From Ziziphus jujuba (taxonomy: Eukaryota > Streptophyta > Magnoliopsida > Rosales > Rhamnaceae), in the NCBI RefSeq assembly GCF_031755915.1, contig NC_083382.1:27752001-27816000 (forward strand): DNA of 64,000 bases, given 5' to 3'. The translations under genes were made by a program, and so were the position numbers. The notes below the pieces were generated by a model. It was not told the origin of the DNA, made no database searches, and worked only from the letters and a program-made list of their open reading frames with translations. Below are positions 34,680 through 47,900 of this stretch, piece by piece; within the stretch, counting starts at the first letter, position 1; each line of letters begins with the position of its first letter.

Positions 34680-36330
34680 CATGAGATGCTAAATGACTTG
34701 GCTACTTTTGGTAATAAACAAATATCAATATTGTTTAATAAATACTAAAGAAAAATTGTTTGTTTTTTTTTTTTTTTTTTTTTTTTAATTTTAAATATAG
34801 TTTGTGTATGTGCAATTAGTGGACAAGGACCTGCTTCCAACTGATAAATTTTATTCTGAGTATCATCGTCGGTCCAACAATGCTTCCATATTGTACAAAC
34901 CAGAAGAACTTACATGACATCCAATTATAAACCAGAAGAACTCAATTACCATCATCCTTCCATATTATAAAAAAATATATATATATATATAGATATAAAA
35001 CTTACGTGACATCCAATTACTGATAACCAGAAGAAAGATTAAAAAAGGGTTGCAAGGATGGAAATAAATTTACTATTTCATATTCCCTGTCTTACTGCTT
35101 TTCTATCAATTTCAGGAAGCTTTAATGACGTGCGATTAGAGAACCAGATATCTTAATTGCTAAACCCATTCTGATCTTATTCTCTTTTATCTTCTTTTTT
35201 GTATCTTTATTAAATTGAAATCTTCTTTATAAAAAAAATTCCAGTCTTGAGTAAAATAATTATAATATAGAAGCATTGTTGGAAACTATAAGTAAATATA
35301 TATATAATATACAATAAAATAGTAAATATAATATACTATTATTATTATTATTATTATTATAAAATATAATATTATATGTATATAATATATAATACACTAT
35401 ATAATTTGCGTATATGAACTTAGTACAAATTAGTAAATGACAAATTGCTTGGCTACTTTTGGTAATAAATAAATATCAATATTTTTTAATAAAATATCAA
35501 AGAATTAATTAGGGAAGTTGACAAAGGGAATTAAATTCATTCTATAATTATTAAAGTTTATAATACTAAGCGAGCAACAATAATCGGTAACATACCATTG
35601 AAAATTATGTGGTTTACCATGTATTACATCGTGATTATTTTACTTGAGGACCAATATCAAATTACCAATGAAATAATCTATTTTCATGATTATGATTATT
35701 TGTAACTATTGTTTGTTATATTAATTTATTGATATATAGAATTCTTCAAATATATAGTAATTACTCTCCTTGGTTTTTTTTTATTTTTTTATTTTTTTCC
35801 TTATTAGGATGTCATTGAAGAATCAAAATCAATTAAATTTTTATATTATGCCGTACATAAAGGGAATAAATTTTTTCATAATCGCATAATATTATAGTTT
35901 GTAATCTCTAGAACTATTTAAATTTTAATTATTTTTTTAAGGATAAATATCAGTTTTTTTTTTTTATCAGGATGACATTGAAGAATCAAAATCAATTAAT
36001 GGATTTTTCAATCCTGCTTCTCACCATTGCCAAATGCTATAATTTGTGCTAAAAAACAATTAAAATGGCATTATTGATGTACCAAATGCTGAACTTTCTA
36101 AAAAGACATTTCCTTATAACTATTTAATTATGAAATTTTATTTATCGGCAATTCAATATATATTTATATATATTGTTAAGAATAGATGGCATAATATTGG
36201 GTATATTACCAAAAATTGACTTCTTATATACTTATTGTGTATTACATCATGATTCCAGATCAGTTATTGAACCATCAATTAATTAGGGAAGTTGACAAAG
36301 GAATTAGATTCATTTTATAATTATAAATTT
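34680..36330. repeat. Mosaic of short direct duplications
   Basis: GCTTGGCTACTTTTGGTAAT and its flank near 35440 resemble the stretch near 34700 (about 740 bp away). ATTAGGGAAGTTGACAAAGG near 35510 recurs near 36283 (about 775 bp away). CATTGAAGAATCAAAATCAA at about 35813 recurs at about 35976. CCAGAAGAACT occurs twice near 34900-34940. The pattern suggests an old tandem repeat of roughly 750 bp that has been reshuffled. Confidence 0.5.
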
Positions 36331-37249
36331 CTATACATGGTTTATTATTAAATTTTATAATAAAAGATGCCCATTCCTTTTATAGATTCTATACACAAAT
36401 TTTATAATTAGTTATTTCGTACTAAACTTATGTTTCATGATCAACAATAATTACTGGGAGGAAATTCCGTACATAGATTCTCAAATTTTGACTAACCATT
36501 TATGTTTCACGGATGATTATTTACAAAGAATTAAAAAATCTATTTAAATTTAAATTTAAATTCTATAAAAGAAAGATATTATTTAAATACATTTAAATTT
36601 AAATTAAATTATATACATATATTTGAATTTGAATTTAAATTTTACAGATGGAAAAAATTAAATACATAAGCATTTTTAAATTTGAATTTTATAAGTGAAT
36701 GGTATTATATATAGATATTAAATTTTTAATTCTTAACAAACATTTATAATATACATTGAAAAAAATAAGATCTATATATACTTATTATCAATAAAATTTT
36801 TAAAATAAATTTTCGAATATGACTGGACAGATTAATTTTATCAATGAGATTAATGCTAATAAGTGTAGTGGACGCTCAAAGTTCAGAGAAGTTTTTCAAA
36901 AATTTGGATTAGTTATATTAAATTTAAAATTTTAGTTTAATATTATTTTTATGATATTTTATATTTGATTTGATTATAATTTTTTTTATAATATATTATC
37001 AAAATAATGTATTACAATTATATATGTTGTGCATAGCAGGAGTATGTATCTAGTATATATTTACACAATACACACACATATACATTTATAAGCAGTCTAA
37101 CAGTTATATATAAAGACGTCAAGGCATGGAACGGAATCCGTCAACCCTATTTTTAGGAAACAAGCATTAAACTGGGAATACTCAGATCTTTCTTCCAATA
37201 CACTCCAAGTCAAACGGCACAATACTCTCAATACTCCAAAAACAAATCG

Positions 37250-37319
37250 ACACGTGTAAAACCGAACAATCCCAAGCTGACACGTTTCAAGCTGCATTCC
37301 ACAGGTTGAATACGTGTCA
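37250..37319 (+). promoter_or_regulatory. ABRE/G-box cluster of the KIN gene
   Basis: Three ACGT-core elements lie within 70 bp, just upstream of the TATA box: ACACGTGT (37250-37257, a palindromic G-box), GACACGTTT (about 37279-37287) and TACGTGTC (37311-37318). Such clusters bind ABF/AREB bZIP factors and confer ABA and drought response. A canonical CCGAC cold-response core was not seen in this stretch. Confidence 0.65.
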
Positions 37320-37339
37320 ATCATCTTGGGTCTTGATTA

Positions 37340-37349
37340 CTATATAAAT
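37340..37349 (+). promoter_or_regulatory. TATA box of the KIN gene
   Basis: CTATATAAAT lies 21 bp downstream of the last ABRE and about 137 bp before the ATG. This places the start site near 37375 and the leader at about 110 nt. Confidence 0.65.
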
Positions 37350-37485
37350 ACCAGCCAATTACAGAGGGGTTCATCACCAACTTCTTATTTATCAAAGCCT
37401 GAGATCAATCATCTTTTCATAAAAACCAGTGTGATTTTGTGTGTCTGTGTGTGTATTTCTTTTTTGACAACCAAAGAAACCAAAA

Positions 37486-37664
37486 ATGGCAGACAACTCT
37501 CAGAAGATGAGCTACCATGCTGGTGAGGCCAAGGGCCGAGCTCAGGAAAAGGCTGGCAACATGATGGACAAGGCAAGCAATGCTGCTCAATCAGCCAAGG
37601 AATCAGTGCAGGAGGTTCTCATTTTCTACTCTCAAAATTTATTTATTATGTACAATTATACATT

Positions 37665-37714
<50 letters not shown>

Positions 37715-37847
37715 ATATAGTATGAATAATGTTAATAAGTTGTATGTCATGGTTTTGGGAATTGTTGTTTTGTAGGCTGGTCAGCAGATGAAGGCAAAGG
37801 CACAGGGAGCTGCTGATGCAGTTAAGGATGCAACTGGAATGAAATGA
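37486..37847 (+). CDS. KIN/COR6.6-type stress-induced LEA protein
   Basis: Two exons, 37486-37614 and 37776-37847, encode 66 residues. That is the length of Arabidopsis KIN1 and KIN2/COR6.6 (At5g15960/At5g15970) and about that of the LEA-family protein At3g02480. The protein is hydrophilic, Ala/Lys-rich and free of cysteine and tryptophan. It holds the family blocks SYHAGEAKGRAQEKAGNMM, SNAAQSAKESVQE and GQQMKAKAQGAADAVKDATG. These proteins accumulate in the cytosol on cold, ABA or drying and are thought to protect membranes or proteins as flexible helices. The intron of 161 bp carries a (TA)n run. The ABRE cluster upstream fits ABA induction. The degenerate relative at 676-1049 shares two of the three blocks. 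Confidence 0.93.
37668..37705. repeat. (AT)n microsatellite in the KIN intron
   Basis: About 19 uninterrupted AT units, followed by GTATATATAAT. Likely length-polymorphic. Confidence 0.95.
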
Positions 37848-38403
37848 AAACTTCAATGGACAAATCTGATCTACCTTGATTTCACTTAGGCCTTCTTATT
37901 GTTTTTAATTTTAGGCTCTTTTTTTGTTTTTTTTTGTTTTATTGTCTCTTTCGAACAAAGAAGGGAGCTCCTCCCATGGAGGGTCTGAAGCTCATCTGGG
38001 TTTTTTTGTCCATTTTTCATCATTGTTTTCTGCTCCTTGTTAATGAGGAGCTGCTTGTTAATGTTATTTTTGTTTGAAAGAAGAGGACTGTCTGTTGTAA
38101 GTTCTCAACTCAGTTCATAAAGTTTAAATCATAAGTTGATTTTGAAAGAATATCTCTGTGTTATTTATTTAATTTCTCTGTTTGGGTAATATCTAGCTAA
38201 TTTTTTTAGTAGTAAGTACCTGCGAAGGATTAACATTAATTTCCTACTAGTTTTACATTTGGCAATTAGGACCCTTTCCACTGGGTTTTCTCTCTAATCT
38301 TTGCAAGAATGTATATTCACTTCAAGAGCACATATACATAAGTGAGGAAACCAAGAGAATGACCTCAAAGGGAATCTGTGGGTTGGATTGCTAATGATTA
38401 ATC

Positions 38404-38455
<52 letters not shown>

Positions 38456-39777
38456 AAAATTGGGGCAGCTGATCTTAGAGCAGCCACTTCAGATACCTGG
38501 AAAGTTTTTTTTTTTTTTTTCTCCTTCTGCTCCTTGGCCAGTTATCAAGGCAGAAACTCTTCCTCGCAGCTTGTAATTGTCATTTTCACCATATTTGAGG
38601 ATATTTAGTAATTTCTACCATAATCATATGTATGATGTATCCAATCCTAATTGTTCTTTAAAGATGGTAGAAATTACATTACTGATATTCTGACCAAAAG
38701 AACAATTCTTGAATTTCTTTTTTTCTTTTTTTTTTTTTGGGAGTTATTTTGCAACACTACTAGAGAAAGATTCGAGTAAATAAGGGTTGTAATAATAACT
38801 ATTTGGCTAGAAACATCTCAATTTATTCCCCCCCACCCCAAACCCAAAAAAAAAAAAAAAAAAAAAGAAGACAAAAAGGAGACATCTCAAATTGTGTACA
38901 TGGTATGCTTGTTATTTTAGATAAATAATGTCCTCAAATTAAACCTTTTCTCAACCCTATGAAAAAATTAAACGAGTAGCAAAATTCAACATTCTTCACA
39001 GATCCAAATCTTGTTAAGCTTCGAATTTCAGAATCTACTAAAATAGATAATAAAATAAAAACTTATGAATAATGCAATCTAATATAGTTTAAATAGTAGG
39101 AAAAAATATCCGCTTAGATTTTGTATAATGATCAGAATTATAGTTACTTAAAAAAATAGTTATGTTTAGTATCCATGCTCATATTTTAATATAAAAATGA
39201 TGTACTTATAATACCAAATAATAAACAAGATTTTTATATAAAATAGTCCAGGAAACACACAAATCAGACCATTTTGGTTAATTAGTAAGAAAATGGGTCA
39301 ATTTTTATTTTTAGTTTTTGAAATGTATTTATTCAAAGTGAATATTAGTTATAAAAAAAGAGAGTATTATTTCTTATCAAAATACTAACTACATGATTAA
39401 TATTTAAGATTCACTACATGTTTAGTGTTTGGTATTATTTTTTTTAATAAAAACAACATTAATTTGGGACTTTTACAAGAGAATAAATTATTTTATTACT
39501 AAAATCTTCTGCCATATTTTAAAAAAAATAATTATGTCAAAATATTAATTAATTTTTCTGATTATTCAAGTATGATATCCCACTCAAAAAACAGAAAAAA
39601 AAAAAAAAAAGTTAGTGTTTAAGTATTTCACTGTATACTTGGCCCAAAACCACCCAATCCTACACTTGACCCAAAGCCCAACCAATCTAAAACCCTCTCT
39701 GTGGCTGTCTCTGTTCCTCTCTTAATTGTATACTGAGAGCTTTAGCTGCAAAGTATTGTGCATTCAAAACCCTAAAG
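37848..39777. other. Intergenic between KIN and the second PPR gene
   Basis: The first 300 bp are the KIN 3' untranslated region. Further on lie the compound CA/A microsatellite, poly(A) runs at 38846-38865 and 39597-39611, and AT-rich DNA without a gene. The last 100 bp form the PPR leader. Confidence 0.5.
38408..38459. repeat. Compound (CA)13-poly(A) microsatellite
   Basis: Thirteen CA units run directly into about 25 A residues, consistent with slippage or a retroposed poly(A) tail next to a dinucleotide repeat. Confidence 0.95.
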
Positions 39778-41781
39778 ATGAGACAACCATGGCATCAGCT
39801 TCTTCTCCGAGCTCGAAGTCGCTCTTGGGCTCGTCTTCCTGTTCACCCTTCGCATTCCCAGGTACAATCCGAATCCAATCTTCAATCTTTTCGCTTTCTC
39901 ACATCACTCCTCCACAACCATTCTATTCACGACGACAAGATTTCACCTTCACTGGTACCCACTGCTTTTGTTCCTCGCTTCTTTGCGAACACCATTAACC
40001 CCACAAATCCCTCCATTTTTTCTCGGAGTTTCTCATCCGAACAGGCTTTTGAACTTAAGGATTCCGATCATGCTATCATATCCGATATTTTCTCCAAACA
40101 CAGGGGTGTGGATGATATCAGGAAGGACTTGGAGTTGAATAATATTGTTATTAGCCATGAATTGATATTGAGTGTTTTAGGGAAGCTGGATAGTTGTCCC
40201 AATGTTGCAAGAAGGTTTTTTGATTGGGTTTTGGAGAGTGACGGTGAGAGGTTGAGCTCCAAATCGTATAACTTGATGTTGGGTATTCTGGGTGTTAATG
40301 GGCTTATGCAGGAGTTTTGGGATTTGGTTCATATGATGAAGAAAAAAGGGTATGGTGTATCTAAAGGCGTGCGTGACAGGGTTTTGGAGAAATTTGAGAA
40401 GGAAGGTATGGATGGTGATGTTGAGAAGTTAAGAGGGGTCTTTGCCTTGGGGTCCATAGACAATTCGTCGGAGAAGATTTGTTCAAGGATGTCTAAGATT
40501 ATTAGAAATGAGGTGTGGGGGGATGATGTTGAGAAGCAACTACAGGATTTGAATGTGACATTTTCAAGTGATTTGGTTAAATTGGTGTTGGATAGTCTAG
40601 GTACAGAGCCGACGAAAGCGTTGATATTTTTTCGATGGCTAGACGAGAATGGGCTGTTTAGGCATGATCAGCAAACTTATAATGCTGTGGCACAGGTTTT
40701 GGGTAGGGAAGATTGCATTGACAGGTTTTGGAAAGTAGTAGATGAAATGAGGAGTAAAGGATATGATATGGAGGTGGAGGTTTATGCTAAGGTTTTAGGA
40801 CGTTTCTGCAAGAGGAAAATGTTGAAGGATGCTGTGGATTTGTATGAATACGCAATGGCTGGTGCAAATAAACCTTCCGTGCATTGTTGTACCTTTCTAT
40901 TGAAGAAAATAGTTGTAGATAAGAAGCTTGATATGGGTCTGTTTTACAGAGTTGTGAGGATTTTTACAGAGAGTGGGAATGCATTAACAAATTCTATGCT
41001 TGATTCAGTTCTTAAGTCTCTAAACAGCGTTGGTAGATATGGAGAGTGCAGCAAGGTTTTGAAAGCAATGGAGGAAGGTGGGTATGTTGTTAGTAATAAT
41101 CTACAGAGCAAAATCGCATTCCAGCTCGGTAGTGCTGGCAAAAAGGATGAAGCGATTGAGATTGTGGATGGTATGGAAGTGTTTGGGAGCAGTTCTAAGA
41201 CATGGGCTTCATTAATTGAGGGACTGTGTGTAGCTGGGGATCTTGATAAGGCTTCTAGTTGCTTACAAAAGATGGTGGAGAAAGAGGGTGCCAACTCTGC
41301 TGGTTATGCTTTTGATTCGCTCGTAATTGCATATTGCAGAAAGAACAAAGCAATGGATGCTTACAAGCTTCTAAATGAATTAGTCAGTGAAAAACAGTTA
41401 AAGCCATGGCATAGTACATACAAAGTTTTGATAAGTAAGCTACTGGTTGAGGGTGGATTTGGATATGCTTTGAATATTTTGGAAATGATGAAAAATCATG
41501 GATTCCCGCCCTTTGTGGATCCATTTGTTGAGTATGTTTCGAAGTCTGGAACAGGTGATGATGCCGTAGCGTTTCTGAAGGCAATGACTTCAAAGAGGTT
41601 TCCATCTATCTCTGTGGTTCTCCGTGTATTTGAAGCCTATTTCAAGGCTGGAAGGCATACTGAAGCTCAAGATTTCCTTTCTAAATGCCCTGGATACATC
41701 CGTAACCACGCTGATGTTTTGAATCTCTTCTGTTCCATGAACACTGTAAAAGGTGCTGCTTCCACTAGAATGGCTGCTTAG
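39778..41781 (+). CDS. P-class pentatricopeptide repeat protein (At3g02490/At5g15980 type)
   Basis: An intronless frame of 667 residues. The first 90 residues are rich in Arg, Ser and His with almost no acidic residue and end near FSRSFSSEQ, a typical mitochondrial presequence with an RSFS-like cleavage context. Degenerate PPR motifs follow, such as SYNLMLGILGVNGLMQEFW, TYNAVAQVLGREDCIDRFW, AFDSLVIAYCRKNKAMDAY and TYKVLISKLLVEGGFGYAL. No E or DYW tail is present. The length and position right after the KIN gene fit At3g02490 and At5g15980. The specific RNA target is unknown. A second ATG occurs 11 bp downstream in another frame (a 90-codon shadow) and is not used here. Confidence 0.92.
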   Translation: MRQPWHQLLLRARSRSWARLPVHPSHSQVQSESNLQSFRFLTSLLHNHSIHDDKISPSLVPTAFVPRFFANTINPTNPSIFSRSFSSEQAFELKDSDHAIISDIFSKHRGVDDIRKDLELNNIVISHELILSVLGKLDSCPNVARRFFDWVLESDGERLSSKSYNLMLGILGVNGLMQEFWDLVHMMKKKGYGVSKGVRDRVLEKFEKEGMDGDVEKLRGVFALGSIDNSSEKICSRMSKIIRNEVWGDDVEKQLQDLNVTFSSDLVKLVLDSLGTEPTKALIFFRWLDENGLFRHDQQTYNAVAQVLGREDCIDRFWKVVDEMRSKGYDMEVEVYAKVLGRFCKRKMLKDAVDLYEYAMAGANKPSVHCCTFLLKKIVVDKKLDMGLFYRVVRIFTESGNALTNSMLDSVLKSLNSVGRYGECSKVLKAMEEGGYVVSNNLQSKIAFQLGSAGKKDEAIEIVDGMEVFGSSSKTWASLIEGLCVAGDLDKASSCLQKMVEKEGANSAGYAFDSLVIAYCRKNKAMDAYKLLNELVSEKQLKPWHSTYKVLISKLLVEGGFGYALNILEMMKNHGFPPFVDPFVEYVSKSGTGDDAVAFLKAMTSKRFPSISVVLRVFEAYFKAGRHTEAQDFLSKCPGYIRNHADVLNLFCSMNTVKGAASTRMAA

Positions 41782-44700
41782 GTTTTTCCTTTTTTTTTTT
41801 TTTTTTTTTTTTTTTCCCCTCTTCTTATTGTAATTTTAAGGCTATAGCAAGGCAAATGTTCAAAAGTTTTGGTATGAATTTGTCTTTGTTTCACCATCAA
41901 AATTCATTGACAAGGAGAGCGTGAGATCAACTATTTTCAGTGGCTAATAAAGTTCAAGTTGTTCAAGTTTTGCATTCATTTTTTGTTCTTTTAAATGCTG
42001 AATGATATGAATGTTGATGGGTTCTATGAAATTAATCAACCGCAGTGGTCCAGGGTTTGAAGCTTATTGGGTTTTAATGTTATGGTAAATACTTATGCAG
42101 GTTAAGTAGGCGTCTTGAAGTTTCATTGACAACCTGTTGGAAGAGTTTCTATAGACTTCCTGATCATGATCTCACTCGTAAAGTCTTGGTATTCTGATTT
42201 ATATTATATCTTCAAAAGATATATGTTTTTCTGTATTTTGGTTGATAATGAGGGGCTATCTTCTTATGGTGTTAAAAGTAGGGTATTCTTTCAATAGCTC
42301 TCCAAATCCATAGTTGGAGCTCTATTAACGAACTTCCTTTTGAGCCACGGTTTTCTAAGGGACAAAGAAAGTTCCCAGTTAAAATGGAATCAATTTGGGT
42401 TTCAGTTTTATCAGTTATTGTATGTGAGTTTTCAAAATCAAAATTGAAAAATATTCAAACCAAACATGAATTAGAAGTCTTGCGGCGTAAGTGGTGTATA
42501 CAGTTGATTATTGCTGTATTTGAAGCATATACTTTTACCTGGATGTATTATTATGTTTTTCCATATGCATTAAAATATTAGATAATAAGTAATTATTGTT
42601 TTTTTTTTTTTTAATAATTACTATTCAGCTACGTACATTTGCAATTTATCAATAATAAAATACTTTCTAATACTTGTTCCATTATTTATTTTTTCTCCCC
42701 AGAATTGAAAGACGAGATCAAATTTAATCTTTCTTTCGACAATAAGATACCATCTATTTTTTTCGTGTTATATAAAACCGTATTTATTATAATATTTCAC
42801 TTTCTCATGCTGTATCTATGGTGATGACCATGAGATATTACCCTTTTAAAATGAAACTTAATATTTTTTTTAGCATGTGGAAAATGTGGTTTTTCCAGAT
42901 TTGTAATAGTACTTCGACTGCTGTTATATCTTATCTATTTAATTTTTTATCAATTTTTTTTTTTTTTTTGTTTTTGTCCTGAATTTTATCATTAGTTTTC
43001 GAGATTCTTCAAAATAATAAAGTTTGATATGCTTACGTAAATTGAAATTGATATCACATTGTGGAGCAACACATTTTGTGTACCACATATTTCCGTGTGG
43101 ACCACCCAGTAGGCCACAAGATGGTGGAATTTTCTGATAAGGAAGGAAGAAGAGGAAAAATGCTTTTGAAGGTGTTTGATATTTGTTAAAACTTCAAATC
43201 ATACACAATTAGAAAAGAAATCAATTACATCTTCATTGATAGATGCAACTAGTAATTGTAGTTGGGCATTACTTGTTCATTTTTGCTAATCTGTGTTTCA
43301 TTCTGTTGCTGAACCAAAACCATGATACTGATCTTGTGGTTCTTATGAAGTCATTTTGGCTAGTAAAATTCTGGATAATAATTCTATTTTTCTCTTTTCT
43401 TCTTCGACATATACATCAAATGCGATAAATCCATTCATGGAATAAGATAGTTTCTGCAGAATTGATTATTAAGATTCTTAGTTTTGTTTACTATTCATCA
43501 TTTTCGTAACTAAGTTTGATCATTTTAGTAAGAAACAGTAAGAAACTATAGTTGCATGAGCTTTTTTTCAGGAGAAGACAGGCTTTGCCAAACTGGCGGC
43601 CAAATGGATAGAATGAGACTAAACGATGAGCAAAACGTGATGAGTGTGACTCAACATGGCAGTGGACAAGGTTTAGTGTCATTCTCCACGAAATTTTTTC
43701 TCTCTTAGAAAAATTAGAGGAAATTTCTTCTTGGAGGTTTCTGTAAGATACATTTTTCAACCGCATTTATGATTATTTATTTTTTATTTTTTTAATGAAT
43801 TGGGAATTTGGAGCAAAGAAATAAAGGACAAGTAATGTTGTAACAGACAGTGTGACAAAATGCCATCATCAGCTCGATGATTAGTGGCTATTGCTTCCCA
43901 TCCATGTGCGTAGCATCTCTGTTTTTACAATAAGGCTCTCTATGCAGTTGAAGGGGGACTAAAAAAATTGAATCAACCCCACTCTAAGTTTAGCTTTAGA
44001 TTAGCTATAGATGATGATCAATTCTATCGTGTATGAAACATAGACAGTATGATAATGATTTGTCATCCATTGTTATGGTTCTTGTTTGTGTTCATAAACA
44101 TTGAAACTTTTGTAGATTCAGTTGTTTGTCATGGTTTATCAGCAGAATTGTCTACTGCTTAGCCTTTGTTTTTGTCCATATACTTGAACAAAATTATTTT
44201 CAGGGAACATCTAAAAGTTACGCTCTTGTTTGGTCATGTACTAAAAAAAAATTGTTTTATTTTTCTTTTGGAGCTTTATTCGACCATTTTGTAGAGCTAA
44301 ACAGGAAGCAAAAGTATCATTTGAAACACAATCAACAGAAACCATGATACCAAGTCTCCCTTTAACACTGTAGGATTTGAAAATGTTATTTCAAAAAAAA
44401 TAAAATAAAATAAAAAAATTAAAAAACAAAGAAACTTTGACCTCATGATTTAGATCCTTCACTTTTATTTAGTGGATGAAATTCCAAACAGACCCTTGGA
44501 GCTTTGAAACAGTTGGTCAGTGACCTTTAAGGGGGGCAAATTTTCTCACCAAAAAGGAAAAACAGGCCAAAGTAGTGGAGAGAGAGGGGAGGGAAAAGAG
44601 AAAATGGTCATCATGTTTTAAACAGTTTTTACAGAGAGTTAAAGAGAGACGCATGGGCTAAAGGACCAAATTATGGCGGTGATATAAAGTGATTTTGGAT

Positions 44701-44911
44701 TGGGGTCTGTTAGGAGATGTTAAAAACATCAATCATCATCAAAGTAGAGAAAGATGGGACACCGTGTTTCCACAAACCAGCTTTCCCTAAACTATTTGGT
44801 ACCATGATTGTCTTTCTTCTCGTGGACATTTTTAATCACTTTCACTTTCCTGTCAATGAATTCACAATTGGGACACAACTTATTTTTTCTTCTTTTTACT
44901 TTTATTTTTTT

Positions 44912-47900
44912 AATATATATATATATATATATATATTTTCTGATATATATCTCCCTCCCGACCATCACCAAAGAAATATGCAGAAAATGAAAATTTGAAC
45001 AGCTTCTTCAGCCTTATTAGGAGCTAGCTATAGGGAGAGAAGCACACCAATTATGGCCAAACAAAAGATACCCATTATCCTTAAAAGCACTTTTTGATAC
45101 ATTTAGCACATAAGTAACTGCTATCATGAAGAAATGCTCAGAGATTATCAAGATGTTTGTAGAATTGCCAATGTCATTAAACATACAATTAGAGCCTTTG
45201 TTGTACAATCAGATGAACATAATCAACATCAGCTATCAGATTCCATGGTGCAGCATGTTTTTAAACTTGTTTTTAGAACCAATCTTTGGAAGAGATAGCC
45301 TGCTCCTGAGAATCATTAAAAACCAACCCCACAAAAAAAAAATGAGAAGAAAAGAGAAAAAAAAAAAAAAAAAATTCATGGTAGTGGAAATCAGATCTCT
45401 CTGATGATGAAGAAAATTTGAGTGGAGGAGGAAAGAGTTGCAGAGTGGGTTTTGACATATGGAGACAAGATGGGGTTTGCTCTGAAATGTCTTACATTTT
45501 CAATTGCACTGCCAAAGCAAGCGTCATGTGGGTCTATACTTAATATGTTTGTTCAGAGAGGAAATAAAAAGGGGAAAGTGTAAGACTGTCTCACAATTCA
45601 AACCTCAATAAATAGTGGAACAACAATTATTTCCTACTCATTTGGTTTATCCTATTTGTTTTGACTGTGTCCAACTTCTAAAACTCAACAACTAGACATG
45701 TTCGCAGTTGATATGTATCCGTTTTCTTTACCTTAATGACTATATTAATATTTGTTCCAAGGCATAGCAATTTAGATTTTGTTACTGTGCCTTTTCGTAC
45801 TGAAAAAAATTGCAGAATTTCTTTGACTGTTTGAAATAAAGAATCCGTACAGATAATCCTGAAACAAAGATCTTGGTGGTGGTGTGTGCAGAAAAAGTGC
45901 ATGAACATAAAATTTAATATGAATCAATCTGTATATCCATGTCAATTGATGAAAATGATATGTACATTTAATGAAACACCAAGAGTCTTTATTACATAAT
46001 GCTAAAGCTGACATTACAAAATTAATCGTAATTCTTAATCATTGATTTGTCAAAGAAAAATTTAAACACGAAAAAACAAAAAATAAAAAGGGTTCCACAA
46101 TCCATGCTTACCTACACTGCCCTCTCATTCTAGTAGATAATGTTTTGACATTTTTATTATAGTTTGCATTAATAAGTATTCCCCATTACTTGTCCCTTCA
46201 TCATTATGCTCCACAAGCCACAATAAATGGTGTTATATATTATTTATTTATTTTTCAAAATTTGCTTGCAATGCGGTAGTACTCATTACACTAGCCTATA
46301 TGACAACATCTTAGGTTCATGCCTGATTTCAAATGCATTACTTCTTTTTTCCCAAAGTTAGGAATGTAAAATACAGAGACTATTTATTAATGTTGTTGCA
46401 ACACTCCCTCAAAATAGGTCGCTTTAATGACATAAATAAATTTCAAATGATAGTTTTACAAATGATTTTTCTAACCTCACATTTTCAAGCTTACATATAT
46501 ATGTATGTATATATATATATATATATATGCCCAGAGAATAAGCAAGCAAACCCCAGAGAAAAAGTTTTCTCACAATAAGACAGGTTACCTGTTATATATT
46601 GATTGATCATGTAAAAGAAAAAGCTTTAGAAAAAAAAAAAAAAAAGGAAATTGCTTAAGATAGACCCTACCCCATTTAATATTTGCATAAGAAATAAAAA
46701 AAAGTATAGTCTTTATTTTTCAAATGCTACATATTTCTGGTCCTTTCAATTTAAAGTTATATAACATTATGCTTTATGCATGTTCCGTTATAGTCGAGTA
46801 TGTTTTCCTTCAAAGCATGTATCTTTAGTTCAAATTAAAGTTAGTCCATATATATATATATATATATGGAATTTATAGAGTATTAAAAAAAAATATTTTT
46901 TGATGGATAATAGAACAAAGATTATGTTGTGAGTAATGTAATTAGTGATGAGCCTGTAATAACACGGGTCAAGGTGTGAAGTTACTGATGAAAAGCAAAG
47001 TAACATAGCCTATCCCAGAGTGACACGTGAGAAAAGCACAGCCTTATGTCATAGTTCTGTTAAGCTGTCAAGTTTTGTTTGGTTGTCTTGTTATGAAAAC
47101 CAAACTGTGTTGGCACTCGATCACTGTCGTTTTTCTTAATCACAGTGAAGATAGAGACACGCAATCCAGACAAATGTTGGGTTAAACTTATCTTGGATTT
47201 TGTTGAATTAAAAAATCACAAGATTATGGTCCAAAGCCAGTGAGAATCTACTAGTGGGAATGCTTTTTTTAATGGTGGGGGAAGTTTGAAGCGACGTGAT
47301 GAAAGGGACAAAATATTTGTCTAGCTGCCTTTAATCCTGGACAGTTTTGTCATTTTACACTATTAAAATGCTCTGTTCTTTGCTTTGTGTTTGGTCTATT
47401 CTTACTTTGTAATTGCTTAAGACTATATGCAATGGCCGATAAGGTTGTAATGAGGTACTTTCTTGTCCCATGATCAAATTCATGTTTGGTTGCATTTTAC
47501 GCTTAGCCTTTAATTAAAGAGTTCTAACGTATGGTTGGAGCCATTTTCAGTTTTCTTGATTCTCTTTTTCATATTTCCCTTTCCAATTCTAACCTCTCAT
47601 TTTCTTATCTTACATAATATACATATTTGCCAAATATATATATATATATATATATATTATTGACATTGAGATTAGAAAATTCAAATTTAAAATTATTGTT
47701 TAAAAAAAATAATGATTTCTTTTATGTATATATATGCATTATAAATAGAAATTACTAATAAAATTTGAGACAAAATGGAGATAGAATTTATAATAAAGGA
47801 TCAGGTTGAATTGCTAGTATAATTAGTTTACAATACATACCCTCATATCAGATGGTGCTTAATCTAGGGCCACTTTTGAGATTTGCAATCCCCATCTTCA

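Larger units (their letters stand above)
31437..37249. other. Repeat-rich intergenic gap
   Basis: No convincing gene in 5.8 kb. About 31437-32170 is unique-looking sequence and may be PPR 3' region. From 32738 on there are a Helitron-like end, a two-copy 375 bp tandem repeat, many copies of an ATTGCATTATTATACAG word and a mosaic of short direct duplications (34680-36330). From 36530 to 37080 there are AAATTTAAATTT blocks. A 72-codon frame at 33914-34132 with a lysine-rich end has no recognisable domain. Confidence 0.5.

Noticed and set aside
39726..39998. 90-codon frame beginning 52 bp before the second PPR start
   Set aside because: It overlaps the PPR N-terminus in another phase and ends without a domain.
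44717..45404. Three frames of 60-93 codons in the gap before NIK1
   Set aside because: They contain Ile-Tyr repeats from (AT)n and poly-Lys from poly(A); low-complexity artefacts.
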